DNA from: Sulfurovaceae bacterium
Lineage (GTDB): Bacteria > Campylobacterota > Campylobacteria > Campylobacterales > Sulfurovaceae
Assembly: GCA_028715055.1 (NCBI GenBank)
Contig: JAQTLE010000006.1
Location: 1-48,012, forward strand
DNA: 48,012 nt
Direction of reading: 5' to 3'
The position numbers and the translations under genes were made by a program. A model generated the notes under the pieces. It saw only the letters and a list, made by a program, of their open reading frames with translations, did not search any database and was not told the origin of the DNA. Below, in pieces: positions 27,681 through 37,322 of this stretch. Every line of letters starts with the position of its first letter. The stretch's first letter is position 1.

Positions 27681-28381
27681 GATGTGAGTTTTTTAATTAA
27701 ATAATAAAAACCACGAGCAGGACCATATGCAACATAGACAAAAATAAGCAATGCAAGCACCTCTATGCTGTATACATATATCAAAGACGCCATAATAGTC
27801 AATACTACCAACAGTCTGTAAAAAAAGCGGTGGTTTATCTCTATTTTTTTAAGTGATGGATATCTGATATTACTAACCATTAATATACCCAATAATAGTG
27901 TCATGAACAAAAATATAACTTTATAGGAGTCACAACCATAGTCTAACGCAAACAAAACACTCATAGATACAAGTGAAGCTGCAGCAGGAATAGGGAGTCC
28001 TATAAATACGGAAGGATCAGAAATGGCCAATGTGCTATTAAATCGTGCCAATCGTAAAGCACCAAATATGACATACAAAGCAGATGCTAAAAATCCAAAT
28101 CTACCAAAATCTTGTCCCACAAAAAAAAATATAAGCATTGCAGGTGCTACCCCAAATGCTACAATATCGGCTAACGAGTCAAATTCGGCTCCGAATTGAC
28201 TCATAGTTTTTGTAGCTCTTGCTATGCGACCATCTAAACCATCAAAAATCATTGCTATAATTATAAACCATGAAGCGACTACAAATTCACCTTGACTAGC
28301 TCTCGTGATACTTTGCATACCCAAAAATATACTCGAGGCAGTAAAAAAATTAGGCAGTATATAAGCTAATCTGTGTTTCAT
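27677..28381 (-). CDS. pssA: CDP-diacylglycerol-serine O-phosphatidyltransferase
   Basis: Makes phosphatidylserine, the precursor of phosphatidylethanolamine, in the inner membrane. The 234 residues include the CDP-alcohol phosphotransferase motif, starting DGLDGRIARATK near residue 47 and ending in EFDSLAD, and about seven hydrophobic spans. The start overlaps the ftsH stop by four bases. The stop codon shares two bases with the antiporter stop on the other strand. Confidence 0.94.
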   Translation of the reverse strand: MKHRLAYILPNFFTASSIFLGMQSITRASQGEFVVASWFIIIAMIFDGLDGRIARATKTMSQFGAEFDSLADIVAFGVAPAMLIFFFVGQDFGRFGFLASALYVIFGALRLARFNSTLAISDPSVFIGLPIPAAASLVSMSVLFALDYGCDSYKVIFLFMTLLLGILMVSNIRYPSLKKIEINHRFFYRLLVVLTIMASLIYVYSIEVLALLIFVYVAYGPARGFYYLIKKLTS

Positions 28382-30321
28382 GATGCGGAGCTACCCTCAT
28401 TTTTATGTGCCAGCAGACTAGGAAGTCCTTTTTGTTCTTCATAGGCTTTGATTATTTCTCTAACTTTTTGACCTTCTATAACCTCAGTTTCCAAAAGAAC
28501 TTTAACCATTTCTTCTATTGCTTCTGCATACTTTGTAAGTCTATCTTTTATAATACCATAATGTTTATCAAGCATATTTTTGACAGCATTGTCTATTTGT
28601 TCGGCTGTTTTCTCACTATAGTCTTTGATGGTTTGCCCTCCGCCCAAAAATGTGCTGCCTTGTGATTTTTCAAGTACCATAAGACCAGCTACGTCGCTCA
28701 TTCCATATACAGAAATCATTGCTTTTATAATATCCGTAGCTCTTTGCAAATCGTTCGCAGCTCCTGTGCTGATTTCTTTTAAGAATACATCTTCTGCTGC
28801 ACGACCTGCTAAAAGAACATCTATCTCGGCTAGAAGCTCATGCTTTTGCTTCAAAAAGCGATTTTCTTCTTCAGGAAGATGCAAAGTATATCCTAGAGCA
28901 CCAAGTCCTCTTGGGATAATAGAAACTTTAGTAACCCTGGTTGCGCCACGTGTAAGTTCAGCGATAAGTGCATGTCCGCTTTCGTGATACGCAACTATTT
29001 TTTTCTCGAGATCATTAATTTTTCTATTTTTTTTCTCCAAGCCCACAAAAGCTCTTTCGATCGCTTCCATAAGATCGCTTTGATCGATCTCTTTTTTGTT
29101 GTTTCTTCCAGCAAGCAGTGCTGCTTCATTTATGATGTTTGCTAAATCAGCCCCAGCTAATCCGGCTGTCGCTTTTGCTACAGCCTCTAAGTCTACTTTT
29201 GAACCAAGCTTGACATCTTTTATATGAACTTTAAGTATGGCTAATCTGCCTTCATAGTCCGGTTTATCTACAAGCACTTGTCTATCAAATCTTCCGGCAC
29301 GAAGCAAGGCAGCATCTAGCACTTCAGGTCTATTCGTGGCCGCAAGAACTATTACAGGAGTATTTGATCCAAAACCATCCATTTCTGCCAATAATTGATT
29401 GAGTGTTTGTTCTCTTTCATCGTTCCCACCCATTGGACCGCCGGCGTTACGGCTTTTACCAATAGCGTCGATCTCATCTATAAATATTATTGAGGGTGCT
29501 TCTTTTTTAGCTTGTTCGAATAAATCTCTTACACGACTCGCACCTACTCCAACGAACATTTCTATAAAACTAGAACCGCTTACAGAGAAAAATGGCACAC
29601 TCGCTTCACCGGCTACTGCTTTAGCAAGCAATGTTTTACCGGTACCAGGAGGGCCTACTAGCAGCACGCCTTTTGGAATCTTTGCTCCAAGCTCTATATA
29701 TCTTTCCGGATATTTTAGAAAATCAACAATTTCTTTGACTTCTTCTTTTGCTTCTTCGGCTCCTGCTACATCATCGAACTTGGTTTCCGGTTTTTCAGAA
29801 TTTATAAGTTTGCCATTTTTGCCGACCCCAAGTATTCCGCCGCCCATACTTTTACTCATACGTTTAGCCAAGAACATCCAGATTGCAAAAAATATTAAAA
29901 TAGGCAAAATCATACCTATGAGCTCTGACATAAATCCGCCACCCATTATGCCTTCATATGTTACTTTTTTTTCTTCTAGCAATGGTACAAGTTCTCTGTC
30001 TCCGGTCGGTACAAGCTGAGCAACAAGTCTGATTTGTTTTCCGCCCTCGGTGCTTATGGCTTCTATTGTATCAGGTGTGATTTTTACGCTCTGGACTTTG
30101 CCGTTTTTTATAGCATCTTTAACATCTGAGTATTTTACTTGTTTTGTTTGTGATACGCCATTATTAAGCAAATTCCCTATTTTTGATGTTTCACCATCTC
30201 CGCCTACAAAAGATTTGAAAATAAGTATTATTACTATTGCAAAAATTGCAAAAACAAGAAGTGGATTGTTATTAAAAAAGTTATTATCGTTATTTTTTTT
30301 ATTATTATCGTTATTTGACAT
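28378..30321 (-). CDS. ftsH: FtsH, membrane AAA+ zinc metalloprotease
   Basis: Degrades misfolded membrane and short-lived cytoplasmic proteins; in other bacteria it controls LPS synthesis. The 647 residues have an Asn-rich N-terminus, membrane spans at about 20-37 and 133-152 bracketing a periplasmic domain, Walker A GPPGTGKT at 223-230, Walker [12 protein letters not shown], the SRH region around [16 protein letters not shown], and the zinc motif HESGH at 446-450. The start overlaps the end of prmA by 11 bases. Being next to prmA and pssA, it sits in a mixed operon. Confidence 0.97.
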   Translation of the reverse strand: MSNNDNNKKNNDNNFFNNNPLLVFAIFAIVIILIFKSFVGGDGETSKIGNLLNNGVSQTKQVKYSDVKDAIKNGKVQSVKITPDTIEAISTEGGKQIRLVAQLVPTGDRELVPLLEEKKVTYEGIMGGGFMSELIGMILPILIFFAIWMFLAKRMSKSMGGGILGVGKNGKLINSEKPETKFDDVAGAEEAKEEVKEIVDFLKYPERYIELGAKIPKGVLLVGPPGTGKTLLAKAVAGEASVPFFSVSGSSFIEMFVGVGASRVRDLFEQAKKEAPSIIFIDEIDAIGKSRNAGGPMGGNDEREQTLNQLLAEMDGFGSNTPVIVLAATNRPEVLDAALLRAGRFDRQVLVDKPDYEGRLAILKVHIKDVKLGSKVDLEAVAKATAGLAGADLANIINEAALLAGRNNKKEIDQSDLMEAIERAFVGLEKKNRKINDLEKKIVAYHESGHALIAELTRGATRVTKVSIIPRGLGALGYTLHLPEEENRFLKQKHELLAEIDVLLAGRAAEDVFLKEISTGAANDLQRATDIIKAMISVYGMSDVAGLMVLEKSQGSTFLGGGQTIKDYSEKTAEQIDNAVKNMLDKHYGIIKDRLTKYAEAIEEMVKVLLETEVIEGQKVREIIKAYEEQKGLPSLLAHKNEGSSAS

Positions 30322-31138
30322 TTATTTCCTTTTGATAAACTAGTGTTACCCATTCATCTTTTAATTTTCTATTCAATAGTTTTAGATCGTTATATGCTTC
30401 GGTAACTAAAGTCTCTTTTTTATCTAAAATACCCGAAAGAATTAATAAACCATTTGTTTTAGTTATTTTTTTTAAGTCTTTTGCTATCATAACCAAAACG
30501 TCAGCTATTATATTGGCTATGGTAATATCATACTCTTTTGATGCTTTATTGGCCGAACCTTCCCAGATGGAATCATAAGTTTCGTTATTGATTTGAAAAT
30601 TTTCTTTACAACTTTCAACAGCTAGTGGATCAGTGTCGCAAAGATCTACACTTAAGGCACCTTTTTTCTTAGCTGCAAGTCCAAGTATGCCGCTTCCGCA
30701 TCCTACATCAATGACACTATCATTTTGTTTTACATACTTTGTTATCATTTCCAGACAACTAGCTGTAGTAGCATGATGACCAGAGCCGAATGCTAGGGCA
30801 GGGTCGATTGTGATATTGATTCTATCATTTTTTGGCTCATGCCAGCTAGGAAATATATAAAATTCTCCAGCTTCAATAGGCTCGATGGATGCTTGATATT
30901 GTGCCATCCAATCAGCATTAGCTTTTTTGGAATAATTAAAAGTTACATTTATTTTTAGTGGAGTTGTTATATCTTCAAGTTGTGTCTGTAAATACGATAA
31001 GTCATTTTCGCTTCTTACTATAATATTATTACCATCTATCTCTATGCCATCATCACAAAGCATAGCTACCGCATCAGATAGTGCATCTACATAGTTTTCA
31101 TTTGTTTTTATTATTAGTTCGTAATATTCTTCGTTCAT
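30311..31138 (-). CDS. prmA: Ribosomal protein L11 methyltransferase
   Basis: SAM-dependent methylation of L11 lysines and N-terminus. The 275 residues contain an N-terminal substrate-recognition domain (about 1-75), the segment [18 protein letters not shown], and the SAM-binding motif [18 protein letters not shown] near 138-155, followed by ANIIADVLV. It overlaps hisA by four bases and ftsH by eleven. Confidence 0.93.
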   Translation of the reverse strand: MNEEYYELIIKTNENYVDALSDAVAMLCDDGIEIDGNNIIVRSENDLSYLQTQLEDITTPLKINVTFNYSKKANADWMAQYQASIEPIEAGEFYIFPSWHEPKNDRINITIDPALAFGSGHHATTASCLEMITKYVKQNDSVIDVGCGSGILGLAAKKKGALSVDLCDTDPLAVESCKENFQINNETYDSIWEGSANKASKEYDITIANIIADVLVMIAKDLKKITKTNGLLILSGILDKKETLVTEAYNDLKLLNRKLKDEWVTLVYQKEINVK

Positions 31139-31851
31139 CTGTTCTCTTTTGCTAATTTAAATGCTTCTTTCAAATCAAGCGTTCCTTCATAGAAAGCTTT
31201 ACCTACTATGGTTCCATCTATTTTTGCATCTAGTAATTTTTTTATATCGTTAATATCTCGCAATCCGCCACTCGCTATAGTTTCTAAGCCGCTAGCTTCC
31301 TTGATTGATAATGTAAAATCAATATTAACTCCGGTCATCATTCCATCTCTTCCGACATCAGTGCAAATGATAGCTTCTACTCCAGCATTGGCAAACTCAT
31401 GAGCCAGATCAGTCGCTTTCATATTGCTAAGTTCGCTCCACCCTTCTACGGCAACCATTCCATCAATTGCATCTATGCCTACAACAATAGGATAACGAGA
31501 AGCCATATCTTTGACAAAAGCTGGATCTTTGACAGCAATTGAGCCAAGGATGAGTCTATCTACTCCAAGGTCAAGATACATTTTGATAGTTTCTTCATCA
31601 CGAATCCCACCGCCAAGCTCTAGCTTGAGATTGCAATTTTCTCTTATTTTTTTTATCTGTTCAAGATTTTGAGGGGATCCAGCGAATGCCCCATTTAAAT
31701 CAACCAAATGAACCCACTGGCTTCCCAGCTCTTCAAATCTTTTAGCCACCTGCCATGGCTCGTCACTATATATCTTTGCGCTTTCCATTAGTCCTTTTGA
31801 TAGTCTTACTGCTTTACCATCTTTAAGATCTATGGCCGGTAATATAGTCAT
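31135..31851 (-). CDS. hisA: ProFAR isomerase of histidine synthesis
   Basis: A 238-residue TIM barrel that isomerises ProFAR to PRFAR. The two half-barrel active-site Asp residues are in [13 protein letters not shown] (D7 region) and [12 protein letters not shown], with phosphate loops [11 protein letters not shown] and [12 protein letters not shown]. It lies 12 bases after hisH, which uses the product of this reaction together with HisF (not in the window). Confidence 0.96.
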   Translation of the reverse strand: MTILPAIDLKDGKAVRLSKGLMESAKIYSDEPWQVAKRFEELGSQWVHLVDLNGAFAGSPQNLEQIKKIRENCNLKLELGGGIRDEETIKMYLDLGVDRLILGSIAVKDPAFVKDMASRYPIVVGIDAIDGMVAVEGWSELSNMKATDLAHEFANAGVEAIICTDVGRDGMMTGVNIDFTLSIKEASGLETIASGGLRDINDIKKLLDAKIDGTIVGKAFYEGTLDLKEAFKLAKENR

Positions 31852-31863
31852 ATTTTTCCTTGT

Positions 31864-32475
31864 TTATAATTTTGCAAAATTTGTCAGGATTTTTAGTCCA
31901 TTATTGTGACTTTTTTCCGGGTGCGGCTGTATGCCATAGATATTATCTTTTTGTACCGCACTTACAAATTCATATCCGTAATGGGTTTTGCCGATAGCAT
32001 ATGCATTATCACAAACGACATGATAAGAGTGTACAAAATATAGATAAAAATCTTTTGGCATTCCATCAAAAATAGGACTGTTTTTTTGTACAAATAATTC
32101 ATTCCAGCCCATATGAGGAACTTTGAGAGGGTGGTCAAATTTTGTCTCATCAAATTTAACTACCTTTCCCTCAATAAGCCCAAGTCCTTTGTGTGAACCA
32201 AATTCTTCGCTGCTATCAAATAACAGCTGCATGCCAAGACAAATCCCCAAAAGCGGTTTGCCGCTTTTAGCAAATTGCATAACCGCCTCATCCATCCCGT
32301 TGCTTTTTAGATGTTCCATTGCATCTCCAAATGCGCCTACGCCAGGGAGTAAAAGCTTATCATATTGTGCTATTTTATTCGGATCGCTTTGTATCTGAGC
32401 ATCTATGCCGAGCTTGGTAAATGCATTTATGACTGAAGCCAGATTGCCCATATTGTAATTTACAATACCTACCAT
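31864..32475 (-). CDS. hisH: Imidazole glycerol phosphate synthase, glutaminase subunit
   Basis: Class I glutamine amidotransferase that feeds ammonia to HisF. From the ATG at 32475 (VGIVNYNMGNLASV) it is 203 residues, the family length. The catalytic Cys is in GICLGMQLLF, and the His-Glu pair in IQPHPEKSHN. The frame stays open to 32520, but a TATAAT box at 32509-32514 lies within that extension and AAGG sits 5 bases before 32475, so the shorter start is preferred. Confidence 0.95.
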   Translation of the reverse strand: MVGIVNYNMGNLASVINAFTKLGIDAQIQSDPNKIAQYDKLLLPGVGAFGDAMEHLKSNGMDEAVMQFAKSGKPLLGICLGMQLLFDSSEEFGSHKGLGLIEGKVVKFDETKFDHPLKVPHMGWNELFVQKNSPIFDGMPKDFYLYFVHSYHVVCDNAYAIGKTHYGYEFVSAVQKDNIYGIQPHPEKSHNNGLKILTNFAKL

Positions 32476-32508
32476 GGATACCTTTTGTATTATTTTAAAG
32501 TTATTGTG

Positions 32509-32514
32509 ATTATA
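32509..32514 (-). promoter_or_regulatory. -10 box of the hisH-hisA-prmA-ftsH-pssA operon
   Basis: TATAAT on the minus strand in GTTATAATCAC, 34 bases before the hisH ATG. It stands back to back with the lpxL -10 at 32555. Confidence 0.5.
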
Positions 32515-32554
32515 ACACATTAAGCTTTATAGAGTACGCTTTAGAGTATTGCGA

Positions 32555-32560
32555 TATAAT
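32555..32560 (+). promoter_or_regulatory. -10 box of the lpxL glycan operon
   Basis: TATAAT in TTGCGATATAATTACC, 27 bases before the lpxL ATG. It is the only clear promoter before the nine-gene block ending at 41151. Confidence 0.55.
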
Positions 32561-32586
32561 TACCATAATATATTAATTGGAAATGC

Positions 32587-33468
32587 ATGAGAGAAAAAAT
32601 AGAGTATTTTGCAGTCAAATTTTTACTTTGGTGTGCAAGTTGGATGCCAAAGAGTTGGGTATACAGTATAACTAAAGCCATAGCAATGATTCTGTATTAT
32701 ATATTACCAAAGCGACGATCGCTTGTGTATATAAATCTTAAAAATTCATTTCCTAACCTTGGACAAGACCAGATAGATAAATATACAAAAGAAGTATATG
32801 ATAGTTTATCTCAGAGTATAGCAGAGATACTACTCATGTTTGTAAATAGGTTTGATATAGATAAGGCTATAATAAATCTACATGAATCTATAAATAAAAT
32901 AAATGAAATAAATGAGCAAAAAAAAGGTGTAATACTCTTTACAGCACATTTTTCTAATTGGGAACTTTTGGCTCATTTTTTAGCAAAACATGGTTTATCA
33001 TTTGTAGTAGTTGGGCGAGAAGGTGATAATAAAATTATAGATAAAAATATTACCATACCGTTTCGCAATAAATACGGCAATAGAGCCATATACAAAAACA
33101 AGGCGATGATTTCTATGGCGAAAGCTATTAAAAATAAAGAAGCTGTCGGAATGCTGATAGATCAAAAAACAGGCGGCACGCATAGTGCAAAGATAGAATT
33201 TTTTGGGCATAAAGCCAGTACTACTTTATCGACGGCTGCATTGAAATTAAAATTTGATCCACTTGTAATCCCTACCAGTTTGGTTAGAGAAAGCAAGGGG
33301 CGTTATAGAATGTACTTTGACCAACCTCTTGAATATATTGCAAACGAAATAGATGATGAAAAAGAAAAAATAAAAGCTATGACTTTGCGTTATAATCAAG
33401 CTTTAGAAAGAATGATACTTAGAGCACCAGGACAATGGTTTTGGATGCACAATAGGTGGAAATATTGA
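32587..33468 (+). CDS. Lipid A late acyltransferase (LpxL/HtrB family)
   Basis: Adds a secondary acyl chain to lipid A at the inner membrane. The 293 residues have an N-terminal membrane anchor (about 8-42), the catalytic HX4E motif at His121-Glu126 (HFSNWE) and the family segment GMLIDQKTGG (normally QxxG). The C-terminus ends in RAPGQWFWMHNRWK, typical of the family. As first gene of the glycan operon it parallels htrB in the Campylobacter LOS locus and is the best evidence that the locus makes LOS rather than capsule. Confidence 0.92.
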   Translation: MREKIEYFAVKFLLWCASWMPKSWVYSITKAIAMILYYILPKRRSLVYINLKNSFPNLGQDQIDKYTKEVYDSLSQSIAEILLMFVNRFDIDKAIINLHESINKINEINEQKKGVILFTAHFSNWELLAHFLAKHGLSFVVVGREGDNKIIDKNITIPFRNKYGNRAIYKNKAMISMAKAIKNKEAVGMLIDQKTGGTHSAKIEFFGHKASTTLSTAALKLKFDPLVIPTSLVRESKGRYRMYFDQPLEYIANEIDDEKEKIKAMTLRYNQALERMILRAPGQWFWMHNRWKY

Positions 33469-34415
33469 AGCAAATTTTAATTATAAGTGATGGGCGCAAA
33501 GGTCATGTCAATCAGTCTATCGCTTTTTGTAATTATAAGGGATTAGAATATGATATCGTAGAAGTTCATTTCAAATACAAAATATATAAGATGTTTTCTT
33601 ATCTCTTTGATAGAGTTGGTTTTTATACGATAACGCTCTTTGGTTTAGAAGAGAGATTCAAAAACAAGCTCAGAATGACAAATAACAATCATCCTGAGCT
33701 TGTTACAGGATCTATTGATAAACATTATCTTATCGTATGCGCAGGATCAAGCACTTACTATGCTGCAAAAGTTATAGCAAAAAAGCTTAATACAAAATCT
33801 GTAGCAATGATGTTGCCGAAAGGATATAGATATAATTTTGATGTTATTTTTGCACAAACTCACGATAATTCGCCAAATCTACCAAACATAATAAAAATCC
33901 CAGCAAATTTTTCTTATATGGAGCCAGGTCACATATACCATGCTAAGAAAAAATCCATAGGCATCATTATAGGTGGAAATAATAAGATATTGTTGATGTC
34001 AAGTCAAACTATAAAAAAGCAATTAGATGCCATAGCGGTCCAATATCCTGATTATGAAATAGCTATTACTACTTCTCCTAGAACACCCAAAGAGATAGAA
34101 GAGCTTGTGCAAACATATAATTTTGATTATGAACTTATATATTCAAAAAGTCAACTTAATCCGATATCTGATTTTTTATATGAGTGTGAAACAGTGTTTA
34201 TTACAAGTGACAGCACATCTATGATAAGCGAAGCTGTATCTTATGGAAAATCGAATGTAGTAGTTTTGCCGCTAGACGGAATGAAAAATAGTAAATTTGA
34301 AAGACTTATTACCTTTTTAGAGTATGAAAACTATATCTATATTTTTGACGGTAAAATAAAACATAAAAATCGAAAAATAGATTTTATATCCTTTGCTCAA
34401 AAGGTAGGATTATGA
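33456..34415 (+). CDS. ELM1-family GT-B-like protein, copy 1
   Basis: A 319-residue protein of the Mito_fiss_Elm1 (DUF1022) family, named for plant ELM1. Visible signatures are the N-terminal SDGRKGHVNQS near 11-21, TTSPRTPKEIEE in the second half, and FITSDSTSMISEAVSYG near 250-265, which resembles the nucleotide-sugar end of GT-B enzymes. Bacterial members lie in LPS loci and are suspected glycosyltransferases; I know of no proven reaction. It overlaps lpxL by 13 bases and the next gene by 4. Confidence 0.8.
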   Translation: MEILKQILIISDGRKGHVNQSIAFCNYKGLEYDIVEVHFKYKIYKMFSYLFDRVGFYTITLFGLEERFKNKLRMTNNNHPELVTGSIDKHYLIVCAGSSTYYAAKVIAKKLNTKSVAMMLPKGYRYNFDVIFAQTHDNSPNLPNIIKIPANFSYMEPGHIYHAKKKSIGIIIGGNNKILLMSSQTIKKQLDAIAVQYPDYEIAITTSPRTPKEIEELVQTYNFDYELIYSKSQLNPISDFLYECETVFITSDSTSMISEAVSYGKSNVVVLPLDGMKNSKFERLITFLEYENYIYIFDGKIKHKNRKIDFISFAQKVGL

Positions 34416-35494
34416 GAATAGTACAATTGTTGCCAGAACTTAATGAGGGCGGAGTTGAGAGAGGAACGGTTGAGCTTAATCGCGAATTTGTAAAATTGGG
34501 ACATGAGAGCATCATTATTAGTTGCGGGGGCAAGTTGGTATCACAAATAGAATTAGATGGAGGAGAACATGTTAAGTTTGATGTATGTCTTAAAAATCCA
34601 TTTACCGCCATATTTAGAGTTTATAGGTTGCGAAAATTATTGAGAGAATTAAAACCGGATGTCGTTCATGTACGAAGCAGGGTACCGGCATGGCTTATTT
34701 ATTTTGCCAAAAGAGGATTGGGTCTAAAAGTTGTAAGTACGGTGCATGGGTTTAATTCTGTCAATTTTTATAGCAGCGTAATGACCAAAGCAGATGCTGT
34801 TATTTGTGTTAGCGGCAGCATAAAAGAATATATTCAAAAGCATTATAGTACTTTAGAGGAAAAAATTACAGTAATTTCAAGAGGCATTGATTTAGATAAA
34901 TTTAATCCTCAAAATATTGATCATGAATTTATCAGCAAATTTATAAAACAATACAATTTAGAAAATAATTTTATTATTACCACTGTTGGACGAATTACCC
35001 AGCTAAAAGATATCGAGACATTTATTAAAGCTATAGCTATTACCAAAGAAACGATACCAAATATAAAGGGACTTATTATCGGCGGTATACATAAGGATAA
35101 ACAGAATTATTTCGATAGTTTAAAACAGTTAATCCGTGAATTAAAATTAGAAAATGAAATAGTTTTTACGGGCAGTCAGAGCAATGTAGCAGAAATTTAC
35201 ACTCTTAGTGATGTGATAGTGAGTGCTTCTAAAAAACCTGAAAGTTTTGGCAGAAGCGTAGCTGAAGCTATCGCGATGAATACACCTGTAATTGCTACTA
35301 ATCATGGTGGTGTAAAAGATATTATCATTGAAGGCAAGAATGGCTATTTCTTTGGAGTTGGGGATCAGGTAGAATTGGCAAATAAAATCATTCTTGCTAA
35401 AGTTTTGTCATTCGATGGATATAGTTATATAGAAAGCAATTTTTCATTGAAACAAATGGTAGATAAAACTTTGCATGTTTATGAGCGTTTATAA
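34412..35494 (+). CDS. GT4-family glycosyltransferase
   Basis: A 360-residue retaining GT-B enzyme. The N-terminal half starts LPELNEGGVERGTVELNR (acceptor side), and the C-terminal half carries TVGRITQLKDIETFIKAI and the EX7E donor motif in KPESFGRSVAEAIAMNTPVI. Donor and acceptor are unknown. It probably adds a core sugar at the cytoplasmic face. Its stop shares one base with the deacetylase start. Confidence 0.9.
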   Translation: MRIVQLLPELNEGGVERGTVELNREFVKLGHESIIISCGGKLVSQIELDGGEHVKFDVCLKNPFTAIFRVYRLRKLLRELKPDVVHVRSRVPAWLIYFAKRGLGLKVVSTVHGFNSVNFYSSVMTKADAVICVSGSIKEYIQKHYSTLEEKITVISRGIDLDKFNPQNIDHEFISKFIKQYNLENNFIITTVGRITQLKDIETFIKAIAITKETIPNIKGLIIGGIHKDKQNYFDSLKQLIRELKLENEIVFTGSQSNVAEIYTLSDVIVSASKKPESFGRSVAEAIAMNTPVIATNHGGVKDIIIEGKNGYFFGVGDQVELANKIILAKVLSFDGYSYIESNFSLKQMVDKTLHVYERL

Positions 35495-36312
35495 TGTTTT
35501 ATTTTTTTATTTTTTTAATCATTTTGCTTCTTTACTTTTCATGGAGATATGCTTGGTGGAGCAAACCAATCAATTATAATTATCCTAGGATATTAATGTA
35601 TCATATGGTCAGAGAACATATTAATGGAAAAAAGTTTAATTCGTTAAGAGTATTTCCAGCTATTTTTGATAAACAAATAAAATATTTGAGCGAAAATGGA
35701 TGGCATTCTTTTACCATGCATGAAGCGATAACAAATAAAGACAAACTTCCTGAAAAAAGTGTAGTAATTACCTTTGATGACGGTTATAAAGATAATTTGA
35801 CAAATGCTTTGCCAATATTAAAAAAATATAATTTTAAAGCAACTATTTATCTTGTAAACGACAGACATGATCGTGATTGGTCCGGCTATAGAAAAACAAA
35901 AAACAAAGGCGCAGGACTGAAAGATGAACCAAAGTTGAGCGACGATGAGGTTAGAGAATTAATTAAAAGCGGATTGATCGAAATTGGAGCACATACTTTA
36001 ACGCATGTAAATCTTTCCGCTTTAGGAAAAGATGAAAGCTATAAAGAGATTTGCAAATCAAAATTGTTGATAGAAAAAGAATACAATATAATATGCGATA
36101 GTTTTGCTTATCCGTTTGGACTATATAAAAATAGCGATGTTTTTGATGTTGTGAATTGCGGATATACTAATGCAGTAACAACAAAAACCGGTATTGCAGA
36201 TTTGAAAAATTGCAATTTATTTGAAATACCTCGTATTACGATTAGTGGTAAAGACAATATGTTAGCTTTTAAGATAAAGTTAAAAAGAGGACTAAGAGGT
36301 TGGAAAAAATGA
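35494..36312 (+). CDS. Membrane-anchored polysaccharide deacetylase (NodB domain)
   Basis: A 272-residue carbohydrate esterase family 4-like protein. A single N-terminal membrane span (about 2-17) is followed by the NodB fold with TFDDGY at 93-98 (catalytic and metal Asp), HTLTH at 167-171 (metal His pair) and FAYPFG at 204-209. It could remove an N-acetyl group from a GlcNAc-type residue of the nascent chain, giving a positively charged amine. Whether the domain faces the periplasm or cytoplasm is not decided by the sequence alone. Confidence 0.9.
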   Translation: MFYFFIFLIILLLYFSWRYAWWSKPINYNYPRILMYHMVREHINGKKFNSLRVFPAIFDKQIKYLSENGWHSFTMHEAITNKDKLPEKSVVITFDDGYKDNLTNALPILKKYNFKATIYLVNDRHDRDWSGYRKTKNKGAGLKDEPKLSDDEVRELIKSGLIEIGAHTLTHVNLSALGKDESYKEICKSKLLIEKEYNIICDSFAYPFGLYKNSDVFDVVNCGYTNAVTTKTGIADLKNCNLFEIPRITISGKDNMLAFKIKLKRGLRGWKK

Positions 36313-37322
36313 AAATTTGTCAAATTCTAGCTGGAAATGAAGAAGGTGGATTAGAGAAGCATTTCGAAGAGTTATGCAACCAAATCTCTTATCACCATCA
36401 AGTACATGTGATAGCTCATGAAAAGTATAAACATCGTTTCACAAGTAGTATTATTTTTCATCCTTTTGATCTGTCTAAAGGTCGTAAAAATATCTTTATG
36501 CTGTATAAGTTATTTCGAACAATCAATCGCATTAATCCAGATATAGTACATGCACATGCTAACAAAGCTGTAGATATGGTGGCTTCAATAAGATATTTTT
36601 TGCATTCATCCATAAAAACAATAGCTACACTCCATAGCAAAAAGAGAAAACTTAGTAGTTTCGAAAAATTTAATCACGTTATAGGAGTGTCCCACGAAGT
36701 ATTAAAAGGATTAAAAAATCCGCACAAGGATGTTGTCTATAATGGCATACAATTCCAATTATTAACAAAAGACCCAAGCTATCTTTTGCAGTTTGGTGTC
36801 AATAAGGATGAGTTTTCGATTTGTGCCGTAGGCAGACTAGAAGCTGTCAAGAATTTTTCTATATTGATTCATGCAATTAAAAATTTGGATGTGAAGCTTT
36901 TAATTGTAGGTGAAGGCAGTCAAAAAGAAAAACTTCTGGCACTTGTGCATAGCCTCTCTCTAGAGAATAAGGTTATATTTACAGGCTTCAGGAAAGATGC
37001 ACAAGAAATCATTAATAATGTAAATCTGTGTGTAATAAGTTCAGATAAAGAAGGTTTTCCATATGTTATGGTAGAAGCTCTTCTTTTGCGTACACCTATT
37101 GTATCAACTGATGTCTCGGATATGAAACTAATTTTACCATCTTCATATATAGTGCCGATAAATGACTTAGATCATTTAACTAGAACAATACAATATGTTC
37201 AACAACATTATGCGGACGCGCTGATGAATTTTGAAGAAAGTTTTGAATTTGCTCAAGAGCATTTTACACTCAATGTAATGATAGATGATACATTAAAAAT
37301 ATATGAAAAGGTTATATTATGA
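36300..37322 (+). CDS. GT4-family glycosyltransferase
   Basis: A 340-residue GT-B enzyme with AGNEEGGLEKHFEELCNQ at the N-terminus, AVGRLEAVKNFSILIHAI at the start of the donor domain, and the EX7E motif in KEGFPYVMVEALLLRTPIVS. It overlaps the deacetylase by 13 bases; the second Met (36309) is an equally good start. It is one of four GT4 enzymes in the operon. Confidence 0.9.
   Translation: MEKMKICQILAGNEEGGLEKHFEELCNQISYHHQVHVIAHEKYKHRFTSSIIFHPFDLSKGRKNIFMLYKLFRTINRINPDIVHAHANKAVDMVASIRYFLHSSIKTIATLHSKKRKLSSFEKFNHVIGVSHEVLKGLKNPHKDVVYNGIQFQLLTKDPSYLLQFGVNKDEFSICAVGRLEAVKNFSILIHAIKNLDVKLLIVGEGSQKEKLLALVHSLSLENKVIFTGFRKDAQEIINNVNLCVISSDKEGFPYVMVEALLLRTPIVSTDVSDMKLILPSSYIVPINDLDHLTRTIQYVQQHYADALMNFEESFEFAQEHFTLNVMIDDTLKIYEKVIL

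Noticed and set aside
29399-30019. Open plus-strand frame opposite ftsH (206 codons)
   Set aside because: Shadow of the conserved ATPase and membrane region; Pro/Ser-rich with no family features.
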